64,000 bases of DNA from Asanoa ferruginea (GCF_003387075.1 NZ_QUMQ01000001.1:124001-188000), one strand, 5' to 3'. Positions 1 through 9,012 are shown, counted from the first letter of the stretch. A program made the numbers and translations. The notes: a model not told the origin generated them from the sequence alone.

Positions 1-290
1 CGATCGCCGACGGCGACGCGGACGCACCACCGCGATTCCTGCCCAACTGGGACGCATCGCTGCTGGTGCACGCCCGCCGCTCGGGCATCCTCCCGGAGGA
101 GTTCCGGCCCCGGATCTTCCACGTCCGGGCACCGCAGTCGTTCGCGGTGTTCCTCGTCGACGGCGCCGTCGCGGGCACCTGGAAAGCGGTCGACGGCAAG
201 CTCGAATACGACGAGTTCCGCCCGCTCACCACGACGGAGCGCGAGCGGCTGCACGCGGAAGGCGAGCGGCTCGCCGATTTCCACGCCTAA
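1..290 (+). CDS. Winged-helix DNA-binding domain protein (3' part)
   Basis: Only the last ~95 codons are present; the 5' end lies before the window and the frame begins at base 3. The visible part has a segment LPNWDASLLVHARRSG followed by VDGAVAGTW, the C-terminal signature of the HTH_42 (PF06224, AlkX/YcaQ-like) family of winged-helix DNA-binding proteins. The gene at 30962-31999 ends with the same kind of signature (LLDGAVAGTWRR), so the window carries two members. YcaQ-type relatives are DNA glycosylases, but many actinobacterial members have no known role, and the fragment does not separate these. Confidence 0.7.
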   Translation, partial: IADGDADAPPRFLPNWDASLLVHARRSGILPEEFRPRIFHVRAPQSFAVFLVDGAVAGTWKAVDGKLEYDEFRPLTTTERERLHAEGERLADFHA

Positions 291-307
291 CCCCTAAGGT
301 CGACCGG

Positions 308-1480
308 GTGCGAACGATCCGCGCGACCGCCGTACCCCTGCTGCTCGTGCTGTTGATCTCTGCTTGTGGGCAGGGCCAACCGGAGCAGACGCAGGCCGCC
401 CGGCAACAGCCGGCACCGACCGGCTCAGCCGCCGCGCCCACGCCGACCCCGGGTAAGGACGGCATCGGCCGCGGCCCCACGCCGAAGCCGCCGGCCAAAC
501 CGGCCAGTTTCGGCAACCCGGGCGGCAAGGCGTCGATTCCGGCCGAGGCCCGCGCGGAGAACACCAGCAAACCCAACCGGAAGATCGGCACGGGTACGAA
601 GGCCAGCTGCACGTCCGACGCCGTCGTGAAGGCGGTCGCGGCCGGCGGGATCATCACGTTCAACTGTGGGCCCGACCCGGTCACCATCACGATGACCGCC
701 ACCGCGAAGATCAAGAATGCCAACGGTCCGAAGATCGTGCTCGACGGCGGCGGCCGGGTCACGCTCAGCGGTGGCGGCAAGCGCCGGATCCTCTACATGA
801 ACACGTGCGACGAGGCGCAGGGCTTCCTCACCTCGCACTGCCAGGATCAGGACAGTCCGCGGCTGACCGTGCAGAACCTGACGTTCACCGGCGGCAACTC
901 GACCGGCGACAAGACCGAGGGCGGTGGCGGCGGCGCCATCTTCGTCCGCGGCGGCCGGTTCAAGGCGGTCAACACCAAGTTCGTCGACAACCGCTGCGAC
1001 GCGAGCGGCCCCGACCTCGGCGGCGCGGCGATCCGGGTGCTCAGCCAGTTTCACGGCGAGCCGGTCTACATCGTCGGCAGCACGTTCCAGGGCGGTGTGT
1101 GCTCCAACGGCGCCGCGCTCTCCAGCATCGGCGTGTCGTGGGTGGTGCTCAACAGCGTCTTCCGCAACAACAAGGCGATCGGCAACGGCGCCAATCCGGC
1201 CCGCGACGGCTCGCCGGGCGGCGGCAGCGGCGGCGCGATCTACCTCGACGGCAACCTGTTCACGCTCCGCATCGCCGGCTCGGTCGTGCAGGACAACACG
1301 GCCAAAGAGGGCGGCGGCGGGGTGTTCTTCGTGAGCAACGACCGCACCGGCACGATGCGCGTGGAGAACACGACCTGGAAGGGCAACAAGAGCGCCGGCT
1401 TCGAGACCAGCGGCTTCCCGGGCATCTTCTTCCTGGGCGCCCGCCCGCCGACGGTGAGCGGCCCGTCGCTGAAGCGGTGA
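308..1480 (+). CDS. Beta-helix repeat lipoprotein
   Basis: This 390-residue protein begins with GTG. It has a short basic N-terminus, a hydrophobic stretch and a lipobox LISAC with the lipidated Cys at residue 20, so it should be anchored outside the membrane. Residues ~21-95 are a Pro/Ala/Thr-rich linker. From ~97 onward come Gly- and Asn-rich rungs (GGGGGAIFV, GSGGAIYLDGN, VENTTWKGN) typical of right-handed parallel beta-helix or Pmp-like proteins. Four or more Cys in the helix could pair. No catalytic residues of pectate lyases are evident, so adhesion or surface binding is as likely as polysaccharide cleavage. It overlaps the next gene by GTGA. Confidence 0.75.
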   Translation: MRTIRATAVPLLLVLLISACGQGQPEQTQAARQQPAPTGSAAAPTPTPGKDGIGRGPTPKPPAKPASFGNPGGKASIPAEARAENTSKPNRKIGTGTKASCTSDAVVKAVAAGGIITFNCGPDPVTITMTATAKIKNANGPKIVLDGGGRVTLSGGGKRRILYMNTCDEAQGFLTSHCQDQDSPRLTVQNLTFTGGNSTGDKTEGGGGGAIFVRGGRFKAVNTKFVDNRCDASGPDLGGAAIRVLSQFHGEPVYIVGSTFQGGVCSNGAALSSIGVSWVVLNSVFRNNKAIGNGANPARDGSPGGGSGGAIYLDGNLFTLRIAGSVVQDNTAKEGGGGVFFVSNDRTGTMRVENTTWKGNKSAGFETSGFPGIFFLGARPPTVSGPSLKR

Positions 1481-1956
1481 CGATCCCTTTCGACGCGGCC
1501 GCCTATGAGGAGCGGGTCCGCAGCGGGCCGTGCTTCATCTGCGCGATGCTGCGCGGGGACCCTGATTATCAACACCACATCGTGTACGCGGATGAGCTGT
1601 GCATCGCGTTCCTCAACCGCTATCCGCCGTTGCTCGGCTACACGCTCGTGGTGCCGCGCGCGCATGTGGTCGACGTGACCGGCGACCGCGCCCTGTTCCG
1701 GCACGTCACCGACGTGGTGCACGACGTGGCCGAGGCACTCAAGCGGGTCGTGCCGACCGAGCGGGTCTACCTGATGTCGCTCGGCTCGCACCAGGGCAAC
1801 GCACACGTGCACTGGCACGTCGCCCCACTGCCGCCGGGCATCCCCTACGCGGAGCAGCAGTTCGAGGCGGTGCGGAGCAGCCGCGGCATTCTGCCGGTGA
1901 CCGACGCGGAGCAGGCCGCCCTGGCCGCCAGGCTGCGGTCGGCCATCCGCCCTTGA
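1477..1956 (+). CDS. HIT family protein
   Basis: A 159-residue histidine-triad protein, probably a nucleotide hydrolase or transferase in the cytosol. The HIT motif HVHWHVAPL places the three histidines at 110, 112 and 114. A CFIC pair at Cys19/Cys22 matches the zinc-binding N-terminus of many bacterial HIT proteins. The open frame extends far upstream inside the lipoprotein gene, but GTG at 1477 overlaps the lipoprotein stop as GTGA, which implies translational coupling and leaves a normal family length. The substrate cannot be assigned. Confidence 0.85.
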   Translation: MTIPFDAAAYEERVRSGPCFICAMLRGDPDYQHHIVYADELCIAFLNRYPPLLGYTLVVPRAHVVDVTGDRALFRHVTDVVHDVAEALKRVVPTERVYLMSLGSHQGNAHVHWHVAPLPPGIPYAEQQFEAVRSSRGILPVTDAEQAALAARLRSAIRP

Positions 1957-2028
1957 TGGACGGAACACCACGGGCGTAGCATCGCGTTCAGGTTTTGAAC
2001 GTGTTCAACTCGATGCTCGGGGGCGGCT

Positions 2029-2673
2029 GTGATCTACGTCGAGACCGTCATCCACACCGACGTCGCGCGGGTGTGGCGGCACACCCGCAACCCGGCCCTG
2101 CACGCCCGCTGGGACGTGCGCTTCACCCGGATCGACGGCCTGACCGAAGCCCCGGGTGGCCCGGTCAGGTTCCGCTACCGGACCACCGTGCTGCCCGGCG
2201 TGCACATCGACGGGATCGGCGTCACCGCCGGCGAGCGCGAGCGACCAGACGGAACCGCCGTCTCCGTCCTCCACTTCGGATCAGCAGACCGGCGCTCGCT
2301 CATCGAGCAGGGCGACGGCTACTGGCGCTACGTGCCGGTCCCGGGCGGCGTCCGCTTCCTCACCGGCTACGACTACGCGCCGCGCTGGGGCCGCTGGGGC
2401 CGGCTCGCCGACCGGGCGTTCCGGCCGTTGTTCGGCTGGGCCACCGCCTGGTCGTTCGACCGGTTGCGGCTGTGGCTCGAGCACGGCATCAGCCCGGCCG
2501 CGAGCCGCCGGCTCTGGCTCGCCGAGGCCGCCGCCCGGGTCGCGCTCGTCACCGTCGCCTGGTGGCTCGGCCCGGTCCCCCTGCTGCTCGCGATCGCCGT
2601 GCCGCCCGGCCCGCGAACCCCCGCCGCGCGGCGCTGCCGCCGCCGACCCGCCACGAAAGGCAGAACAGCATGA
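2029..2673 (+). CDS. SRPBCC family (polyketide cyclase/lipid-transport fold) protein
   Basis: A 214-residue protein with the N-terminal pattern of SRPBCC proteins: a first beta-strand IYVETVIHTDVARVWRHT, then a helix with a Trp-rich segment (PALHARWDVRF). This fold binds small hydrophobic ligands. Residues ~165-195 form a hydrophobic helix (LVTVAWWLGPVPLLLAIAVP) followed by a basic C-terminus, suggesting a membrane-attached form. The start is GTG at 2029. Its stop overlaps the ATG of the DUF4166 gene by ATGA, so the two are probably made together. The ligand is unknown. Confidence 0.65.
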   Translation: MIYVETVIHTDVARVWRHTRNPALHARWDVRFTRIDGLTEAPGGPVRFRYRTTVLPGVHIDGIGVTAGERERPDGTAVSVLHFGSADRRSLIEQGDGYWRYVPVPGGVRFLTGYDYAPRWGRWGRLADRAFRPLFGWATAWSFDRLRLWLEHGISPAASRRLWLAEAAARVALVTVAWWLGPVPLLLAIAVPPGPRTPAARRCRRRPATKGRTA

Positions 2674-3353
2674 CCGCGATCTTCCGCCGCGCCCTCGGCG
2701 CCGACTTCGAGCGGCTCCACCCCGAGCTACAGAAGCGCTTCGGCGTTTCCATGGCCACCACGACCGCCTGTGTCGGCACCGGGGTGATGGACCGGATCTG
2801 GCGCGGCGGCCGGCACGTGCTGCCCTTCCTGCGGCTCGGCGCCGGGCGGCACATCCTTTTCCCCGACACCGGCACCGACATCCCGTTCACCATCGAGAAC
2901 TACGCCTACCTCGACCGGTTCGGCCGCGAGACGGTGACGTTCGTGCGCACCTTCGACGTCGCCGCCGGCCGCCGCCGCAGGTTCGACGCCACGATGGTCT
3001 ACAGCGCCGCCCGCGGCGGGATCGTCGACTATCTCGGCACCCATCAGCATCTCGCCGTCGACCTTTCGGTGCGCGTCGACAAAACCGGCGGCCTGCACAT
3101 CCGCAGCGGCGACCAGCGGTTCACCGAGGGACTGCTGCGCTGCCGGGTGCCGGCGGCCATCAGCGGCACCGCCGAACTGCACGAGTGGTATGACGACGCG
3201 ATCGGGCGGCTGCGCATCCACGTCAACGTCACCAACAAACGCTACGGACCGATCTTCGGGTACGACGGGAGCTTCACGACACGGTATGTCGACACGACCC
3301 TCGCGCCCGTGCCCGCCGCGGTCCGCCCGCTGCGCGAGAACCCCTACGACTGA
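2670..3353 (+). CDS. DUF4166 domain protein
   Basis: A 227-residue protein recognised as DUF4166 by its opening (FRRALGADFERLHPELQKRF) and its aromatic, Gly-rich beta-strands (RRFDATMVYS, GPIFGYDGSF). DUF4166 is often fused to saccharopine-dehydrogenase-like or SDR domains; here it stands alone and is coupled by ATGA to an SRPBCC gene. The pair may handle one lipid or sterol-like ligand, which is inference from neighbourhood only. The 3' end overlaps the convergent VOC gene by 10 bp. Confidence 0.65.
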   Translation: MTAIFRRALGADFERLHPELQKRFGVSMATTTACVGTGVMDRIWRGGRHVLPFLRLGAGRHILFPDTGTDIPFTIENYAYLDRFGRETVTFVRTFDVAAGRRRRFDATMVYSAARGGIVDYLGTHQHLAVDLSVRVDKTGGLHIRSGDQRFTEGLLRCRVPAAISGTAELHEWYDDAIGRLRIHVNVTNKRYGPIFGYDGSFTTRYVDTTLAPVPAAVRPLRENPYD

Positions 3354-3961
3354 CCGGCTTCCCAGGCGAACCCGTCGGGGTCGGTGAAGGGCCCGGTGTC
3401 GCCACCGATGGTGATGCGGTGCGATCCGGTGCCGTCCGCCGCGACGCCGGCGTCCTTGGCCAGCGCGCGGCGCCGGTAGAGGGCCAGCTTGACGGGGCCG
3501 GACGACGCGTCGAACTCGACGTACACGCGACCGAAGCTCTTCGCGACGGTCAGGCCCTGGTCGACGTAGAACCGCTTGCTCGCGGCGATGTCGGCGACGC
3601 CGAGCAGCAGCACGATTGAGTCGATCTTTCGGTCGGCCGGTCCGGTGTCCTTCTTCGCCGACGTCGCGACCTTCCAGATCGCGCCGTCCGGAGCCTGCAC
3701 GACGCCGCCGTAGCCCCAGAGCGACTTGGTAGCCGGCTTCAGCGAGGTGGCACCGGCCTCCAGCGCCGCGTCGATCAACGCGTTGACGGTGGCCGGCTGC
3801 GAAACGGTGAGCGAGAGCGTGAAACCGCGAAAGCCGGTCGTCGGCGCCTGCGCGGCCCGCACCCGGATCTGGGTGCTGTCGAGGCCGAAAGCGGTGGTGT
3901 AGAAGCTGTCGGCGGCCGTGACGTCGGCGGCCTCGAGGGTGACGGATTCGATTGCTGTCAT
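3344..3961 (-). CDS. VOC family (glyoxalase-like) protein, two modules
   Basis: A ~205-residue protein with two tandem beta-alpha-beta-beta-beta modules. The first begins IESVTLEAADVTAADSFYT and ends DGAIWKVA; the second begins KIDSIVLLLGVADIAASKRF and ends DPDGFAWE. This is the layout of glyoxalase/bleomycin-resistance/dioxygenase proteins. The canonical His/Glu metal ligands are not all obvious, so metal dependence is uncertain. ATG at 3961 is preferred over the ATG two codons upstream because it gives the typical MTAIE-type start. It is convergent with the DUF4166 gene. Confidence 0.7.
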   Translation of the reverse strand: MTAIESVTLEAADVTAADSFYTTAFGLDSTQIRVRAAQAPTTGFRGFTLSLTVSQPATVNALIDAALEAGATSLKPATKSLWGYGGVVQAPDGAIWKVATSAKKDTGPADRKIDSIVLLLGVADIAASKRFYVDQGLTVAKSFGRVYVEFDASSGPVKLALYRRRALAKDAGVAADGTGSHRITIGGDTGPFTDPDGFAWEAGQS

Positions 3962-4075
3962 GCCCACAACGCTATGGGCGACCGGGCGCCGGTTGCTTCT
4001 TCATTCCTGACCGGATCACCCGGATTGTGGCCCGGCCGTGCCTCGGTTGTGGCTTGGGGACGGGACCGTGGAGAC

Positions 4076-4975
4076 ATGAAACGGCGGGCTCTGGCGTACG
4101 CGTCGCTGGCCGTCGCCGTCGTCTGCTGCGGCGGCCTGTCCTTCGTCACCCACGGCATCGGACAGCTCAACCTGCGCCAGCGCGGCGAGGTGTCGGCCGT
4201 CGTCGACGGCCCGCGACCCGGCACCGTCCTCGTCCAGACCCTTCGTTACGACGAGACCTGGTCATGGTTGGTGGGCGACGACGGTGCGGTGCTCGAATGG
4301 GCCGACCACACCTCGGCCGGGCCACCCCACGCGGATCAATGCGTGGCCACGACGTGCTACCGCGCGGCGAAGACGGCGTTGCGGGTCGAGGCGAGCGGTG
4401 ACGGCGGCGCCACCTACGCCACGAGCTGGGAGATCGCCGGCGAGCCCTACGCGATGCTCGCCGAGTCCTATCCCGACGTGGGTGATCCGGCCGAGCACCT
4501 TTCCTCGCGCTCCCTGGTGGTGCACGAGGTCGCCGGCGGCCACGTGGTGTTCGTCGCCAACGGCCGCGACGGCCTGCTCTACCGCGGCGTCGGCGGCGCG
4601 TGGCAACGCCTGGGTTTCCCGGCGTCCGGTGAAGGCTGCTGTTTCTACGAGTCCGCGTTGCCGCTGCGACCGAACCCCACGCGGGTGTGGCTGACGGTCG
4701 TCGCGATCACCTTCGGGGTGGTGGCGACGCTGCTGCCCGCCACCCTCATCGCCTGGAAGCGGCGGACCTGGCGGCGGGCCGACCTCGCCGGCGTCCTCGT
4801 GCTCGGGGTCCTCGCGGGCTACGGCAGCGCGCTGGCCTTCCGGTTCCCCACCGTCGGCATGTTCCCGGGTGCGACGTACGGGATTCCCACCCTGCTGGCA
4901 ATCATGGTCGCCGGAGCCCTGCTGGGCGCCCTGTTCGTCAGCCGTCCGGCGCGATCGGCACGCCCAGGCGACTGA
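4076..4975 (+). CDS. Membrane protein of unknown function
   Basis: A 299-residue protein with an N-terminal signal-anchor (ALAYASLAVAVVCCGGLSF), a ~190-residue extracytoplasmic region and three C-terminal membrane segments around LTVVAITFGVVATLLPATLI, AGVLVLGVLAGYGSALAF and LLAIMVAGALLGALFV. The outer region has several cysteines that could form disulfides. ATG at 4076 was chosen because translation from upstream in-frame starts would put a non-hydrophobic extension before the signal-anchor. The 3' end overlaps the end of the convergent SARP gene by 38 bp. I do not recognise the family. Confidence 0.6.
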   Translation: MKRRALAYASLAVAVVCCGGLSFVTHGIGQLNLRQRGEVSAVVDGPRPGTVLVQTLRYDETWSWLVGDDGAVLEWADHTSAGPPHADQCVATTCYRAAKTALRVEASGDGGATYATSWEIAGEPYAMLAESYPDVGDPAEHLSSRSLVVHEVAGGHVVFVANGRDGLLYRGVGGAWQRLGFPASGEGCCFYESALPLRPNPTRVWLTVVAITFGVVATLLPATLIAWKRRTWRRADLAGVLVLGVLAGYGSALAFRFPTVGMFPGATYGIPTLLAIMVAGALLGALFVSRPARSARPGD

Positions 4976-7841
4976 GGATCCGCACGCCCTGCTCGCGTTG
5001 CTCGGCGGTGCCCGGATCCGTGCCGGCCAGACCGATCAGCGCTCGGCCCTCCTCGACCGGGATGCGCATCTCGACCGCCATCGCGAGGGCCTGCCGGTGC
5101 TGGGAGCGGGCCGCCTCGACGTCGCCGGCCAGCCGGAGCGTGACCGCGTAGCTGTTGCGGATGACGCACTCGTGGATGCGTTCGCCGCCGTCCTGCGCGG
5201 CCGTCAACGCGCGCAGGTGCAGTTCCGACGCGGAGTCGTGCCGGCCTCGGAGTCGGTCGAGCACGGCGAGGTTGTTGAGCACCCCCGATTCGCCGATCAG
5301 CGCGCCGACGCTCCGTTTCAGCTCGATCGAACGGTGCAGGTGCTGCTCGGCCTCGTCGAGCCGGTCCATCGTCAGCAGGGTCGCGCCCAGATGGGCGTGC
5401 GCGATCGCCATGGGATAGGGCTGGCCGAGCCGGCGCAGGATGTCGAGGCCGCGCTGGTTCCAGTCCAATCCCTCGTCGAGGCGGCCCAAGGTCGTGCAGA
5501 TCTCGCCGAGCATCGTGTAGCCGAATCCGGTGCCGGCCTCGTCGCCCAGCTCACCGCGCAGCTTGTTGCTGCGGTGAAGCAGGTCGATCGCCTCCGGGTA
5601 GCGGCCGAGCCAGTGCACGACCCCGGCGAGCAGGTATTGGGTGTTGGCCTCGCGGTATCGGTCGCCGGTGTCGACGTTGTAGGCCAGCACGGCCCGCAGG
5701 TGGTCTTCTGCCTCGACCAGTTGGCCGAGCTGGTTGTAGCCGGAGGCGAGGAAGTTGCGGGTGACGGCTTCGCCGCGGCGGTCCCGCGAGCGCAGGGTGC
5801 AGCGCAGCGCGATCAGGTGGGTGGTGAGCAGGTCGTCGGTGTGGCCGGTCTCGTAGACGTGGCGCCACAGTGCCCGGGTCAGCTTCCACGCCTGCTCGTC
5901 GAGGGCGAGCTCCTCGGCCAGCCGGATGCTCGCGACCAGGTTGGCCCGCTCGGCGGCGAACCACTGGCGGCCGTCGCCGGGAGCCATGGCATACCGCGGC
6001 GCCGGGCCGAGGTCGTAGTCGACCGGCGTCACCTCCTGAGGCGCGCCGGCGACGACGGCGGTGTGCAGGTAGCTGTCCAGCAGCCGGTGGATCGCGGCGC
6101 GGCGTTGGTCGGGCGTCTCCTGCGTCTGGAGCAGGCTCCGGGCGTACGCCCGCATCAGGTCATGCAGTTGGTATTGCCCGACAGCGGGCTCGTGCAGCAT
6201 GTGCGCGTCGACCAGCCCGTCGACCACGCCGGCGGCCTCGTCGAGGTCGAGGTCGGCCAGGGCCGCCGCGGCGTGCAGGTCGAACCGCATCCCCGGGTGC
6301 AGGCCGAGGAGCCGGAACATCCGCCGCTCGGGCTCGGTGACATGGTCGTAGGACAGCGCGAACGCGGCCGGCAGGCTGCGCCCCTCGGCGGTCAGCTCGG
6401 CGGGCGCGGGACGGGCGGACCGCAGCCGGGCCACCAGATCCTGCACCGTCCACGCGGGCCGGTGGGCCAGCCGCGCGGCGGCCAACCGGATCGCGAGGGC
6501 GAGGTGCGCGCAGAGGCGGGCGACCTCGGCCGCGCCCTCGGGATCGGCGGAGATCCGGTCGCCGACGATGCGGAGCTGAAGGTCGGCGGCCTCCGCCTCG
6601 GTCAGCACGTCCAGCGACAGCGGTGCGGCCCCGTCGAGCCCGACCAGCCGGTGCCGGCTGGTGATCAGGGTCAGGCAGCCGTCGGCGCCGGGCAGCAACG
6701 GATCGACCTGCGCGCTGGTCGCGGCGTTGTCGAGCAGGAGCAGGACCCGGCGCCCGGCCAGTTCGCGCCGCCAGCGGGCGACCCGCGCCGGGAGCCCCTC
6801 GGGGATCTGCTCACCGGGGACGCCGAGTTGGCGCAACAACGCGTCGAGCGCCGTGGCGGGTTCCACCGGGGCGCGCTCGCTGTGCCCGTGCAGGTCGAGA
6901 TAGAGCTGGGCATCCGGGTAGCGGTCGGCGACGAGGTGGGCGGCGCGCACCGCGAGCGCGGTCTTCCCCACGCCCGGCATGCCGTCGATCGCGAGCACCC
7001 TGGACGCGGCAGCGGTCAGCTGATCCACTGCCGCGCGCCGACCGACGAAGTCGGGCAGGTCCCGGGGCAGGTGGTGCGCGGGCGTCGGTTTGCGCGGTGC
7101 GACAGCCAGCGTCGGGTCGTTCTGGAGCACCCGCAGGTGTAGTTGGGCGAGCTCGGGCCCGGGATCGACACCGAAGTCGGCGCGCAGCCGGGCACGGGCC
7201 TGGTCGTAAGAGGCCAGCGCGTCGATCTGCCGCCCCGCCCGGTAGAGCGCCGTCATCAGCAGGCCGACGAACCGCTCCCGGGTCGGATGGCGATCCACCA
7301 GCTCGACGAGGTCGACCGCCACGCGGTCGTGCTGCCCGTCGGCGAGCCGGGCCGCATTGAGTGATTCCATTGTGGTCAGCCGTAGCTCTTCGATGGCACC
7401 GCCGACCCGCCGGCGCAACCGGTCGTCGGCCGCGTCGGACATCAACGGACCGCGCCACAACGCGAGCGCCTCGGCCAGCGCAGCGGCCCGGGGCGCGGCC
7501 TCGGTGAGTTGCCGGGCCCGGCTCGCCATCGTCACGAACCGGTGCGCGTCGACGTGGCTCGGGTCGACGTCGACGAGGTAGCCGTCGGCGCGGGACAGCA
7601 GCCCGACACCGTGCGGCCGCAGCACCGACCGTAGCCGGCTGATGTGGGTGTGCAGCACGGCGCGCGCCGAGGAGGGCTGGTCGTCGTCCCAGACGAGGTC
7701 CAGGAGGCGCTCGGTCGGGATCGGCCGCGGCGCCTCGAGCAACAGCAGCGCGAGAAGCCGACGCTGGTGACGCCGTCCCAACGCGACCGGCTGACCGCCG
7801 GACCACGCTTCGACCGGCCCCAGCACGAGGAAGTCCAACAC
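4938..7841 (-). CDS. SARP/AfsR-type transcriptional regulator (BTAD - NB-ARC - TPR)
   Basis: A 967-residue regulator starting with GTG. Residues ~1-95 form an OmpR-like winged helix (RRLLALLLLEAPRPIP, VLHTHISRLRSVL), ~97-245 the bacterial transcriptional activation domain, and ~265-560 an NB-ARC ATPase with P-loop DGMPGVGKTAL and Walker B-like VLLLLDNAATS. Residues ~600-950 are TPR repeats. This is the AfsR layout, which in streptomycetes activates secondary metabolism or stress genes by binding direct repeats spaced 11 bp. Two such pairs lie just upstream (7871-7887 and 7927-7943). No biosynthetic cluster is adjacent, so the regulon is unknown. Confidence 0.9.
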   Translation of the reverse strand: MLDFLVLGPVEAWSGGQPVALGRRHQRRLLALLLLEAPRPIPTERLLDLVWDDDQPSSARAVLHTHISRLRSVLRPHGVGLLSRADGYLVDVDPSHVDAHRFVTMASRARQLTEAAPRAAALAEALALWRGPLMSDAADDRLRRRVGGAIEELRLTTMESLNAARLADGQHDRVAVDLVELVDRHPTRERFVGLLMTALYRAGRQIDALASYDQARARLRADFGVDPGPELAQLHLRVLQNDPTLAVAPRKPTPAHHLPRDLPDFVGRRAAVDQLTAAASRVLAIDGMPGVGKTALAVRAAHLVADRYPDAQLYLDLHGHSERAPVEPATALDALLRQLGVPGEQIPEGLPARVARWRRELAGRRVLLLLDNAATSAQVDPLLPGADGCLTLITSRHRLVGLDGAAPLSLDVLTEAEAADLQLRIVGDRISADPEGAAEVARLCAHLALAIRLAAARLAHRPAWTVQDLVARLRSARPAPAELTAEGRSLPAAFALSYDHVTEPERRMFRLLGLHPGMRFDLHAAAALADLDLDEAAGVVDGLVDAHMLHEPAVGQYQLHDLMRAYARSLLQTQETPDQRRAAIHRLLDSYLHTAVVAGAPQEVTPVDYDLGPAPRYAMAPGDGRQWFAAERANLVASIRLAEELALDEQAWKLTRALWRHVYETGHTDDLLTTHLIALRCTLRSRDRRGEAVTRNFLASGYNQLGQLVEAEDHLRAVLAYNVDTGDRYREANTQYLLAGVVHWLGRYPEAIDLLHRSNKLRGELGDEAGTGFGYTMLGEICTTLGRLDEGLDWNQRGLDILRRLGQPYPMAIAHAHLGATLLTMDRLDEAEQHLHRSIELKRSVGALIGESGVLNNLAVLDRLRGRHDSASELHLRALTAAQDGGERIHECVIRNSYAVTLRLAGDVEAARSQHRQALAMAVEMRIPVEEGRALIGLAGTDPGTAEQREQGVRILSRLGVPIAPDG

Positions 7842-7870
7842 CGCTCCAGCCCGTTCGCGCCGTGCCCAGT

Positions 7871-7943
7871 GTCAAGCCGGCGTCAAGCGCTCCGCGCCCG
7901 CGGTCCAGAGGCTACTCGCGATCGGCGTCAAGGCGATGTCAAG
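7871..7943. promoter_or_regulatory. Two pairs of GTCAAG direct repeats at 11-bp pitch (candidate SARP operators)
   Basis: GTCAAG occurs at 7871-7876 and 7882-7887, and again at 7927-7932 and 7938-7943. Each pair is separated by exactly 11 bp start to start, one helical turn, the geometry SARP regulators use. The sites lie 30-102 bp upstream of the SARP start, in the gap to the plus-strand gene at 8052. A loose -10-like TACGTT follows the last repeat on the plus strand. Regulation of either side is inference. Confidence 0.6.
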
Positions 7944-8051
7944 AACGACACCGTACGTTTCTGGCATTGCGGCACGGCGGAACCGCCACAACGGGGGTGG
8001 CGGTTCCCGAGGCCGCTCCCCCGGATCCATGCCGGGCGTTATGGTGACGGC

Positions 8052-8405
8052 ATGACCCGGGATGAGCTGGTGGCGTATTGCCTGGCCAAGCCGGGTGCGT
8101 GGCCCGACCAGCCATGGGAGGGCGACACCGTCGCCAAGGTCGGTGGAAAGATCTTCGCGTTTCTCGGTGAAGGGCCGCCGCCGACCGTCGGGCTCAAGTG
8201 CGGCCCCAACCGCGAGGTCGCCGACGAGTGGCTGGCCCGCTATCCCGGCTCGGCCAGCGTGATGGCCTACATCGGACGGTCGGGCTGGAACACCCTGACC
8301 GTCGGCACCGGCATCCCCGACGACGAGATCCTGGAGGCGATCGACGCCTCCTACGACACGGTGGTCAGCAAGCTACCGAAGCGCGAGCGCCCGACTGGCA
8401 CGTGA
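8052..8405 (+). CDS. MmcQ/YjbR family DNA-binding protein
   Basis: A 117-residue cytosolic protein of the MmcQ/YjbR family (CyaY-like fold). It opens with TRDELVAYCLAKPGA and continues with DTVAKVGGKIFAFLG and GWNTLTVGTGIPDDEILEAIDASYD, the usual landmarks. Members are small and are annotated as DNA-binding from structure, with no established role. It lies downstream of the candidate SARP operators and could be controlled by them. The ATG at 8052 gives the expected family length. Confidence 0.8.
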   Translation: MTRDELVAYCLAKPGAWPDQPWEGDTVAKVGGKIFAFLGEGPPPTVGLKCGPNREVADEWLARYPGSASVMAYIGRSGWNTLTVGTGIPDDEILEAIDASYDTVVSKLPKRERPTGT

Positions 8406-8441
8406 AAGACCCGATTTAGCCGGGATCACCGCAATACTGAG

Positions 8442-8990
8442 ATGGTGTACGAGCGAGCCAGAACGCGACCCTTCCTCATCCTGATCCCGCTGCTGATCGG
8501 CGCGGCCGTCTCGGTCGCGCTGGGCATCTGGGGCAGCGTGCACACGCCGACGGGCGAAGTGCCCTGGGCCAACCCCTTCCCGTCGATCTACGCGTTCAAG
8601 GTCTGGCTGGCCCTCGGCGTCCTGCTGCTGGCCGCGGTCCAACTCGTCACCGCGCTGTGGATGTATGAGAAGTTCGGCCTGCGCCGCCGGCCGTGGGTCG
8701 GGCCCGTGCACCGCACCAGCGGCTTCCTGGCCTTCATCGTGAGCCTGCCGGTCGCGGCCGCCTGCCTGTGGGCGCTCGGTTTCCAGACCTACAGCGCCCG
8801 GGTGCTGACCCACAGCATCCTCGGCTGCATCTTCTACGGCGCCTTCGTCGCCAAGATCCTGGTCCTGCACAGCAAGCGGCTGCCGGGCTGGGCGCTGCCA
8901 GCCGTCGCCGGCCTGCTGCTCGCGACGGTCGTCGGCGTCATCACGAGCAGCGCCCTCTACTACATCGCCACCTTCGGGCTGCCTAAGTGA
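8442..8990 (+). CDS. DUF6529-like membrane protein
   Basis: A 182-residue integral membrane protein with about five hydrophobic segments: LILIPLLIGAAVSVALGIWG, VWLALGVLLLAAVQLVTALW, GFLAFIVSLPVAAACLWALG, a segment around SILGCIFYGAFVAKILVL, and LPAVAGLLLATVVGVITSS. Histidines in HRTSG, LTHSILG and VLHSKRLPGW are placed like heme-binding histidines of small cytochrome b-type proteins, so an electron-transfer role is possible but unproven. It resembles the actinobacterial DUF6529 family from memory. It lies 36 bp after the MmcQ-like gene. Confidence 0.6.
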   Translation: MVYERARTRPFLILIPLLIGAAVSVALGIWGSVHTPTGEVPWANPFPSIYAFKVWLALGVLLLAAVQLVTALWMYEKFGLRRRPWVGPVHRTSGFLAFIVSLPVAAACLWALGFQTYSARVLTHSILGCIFYGAFVAKILVLHSKRLPGWALPAVAGLLLATVVGVITSSALYYIATFGLPK

Positions 8991-9012
8991 TCGGCGCTGG
9001 CCACTCGTTCTC

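Noticed and set aside
1995-3353. A 452-codon frame covering both the SRPBCC and DUF4166 genes
   Set aside because: Only its last 227 codons, from ATG 2670, are the DUF4166 protein; the earlier part is an out-of-frame reading of the SRPBCC gene.
4869-7142. A 757-codon plus-strand frame opposite the SARP gene
   Set aside because: It is antisense to a full BTAD/NB-ARC/TPR protein and has only Gly/Val/Arg-rich low-complexity sequence.
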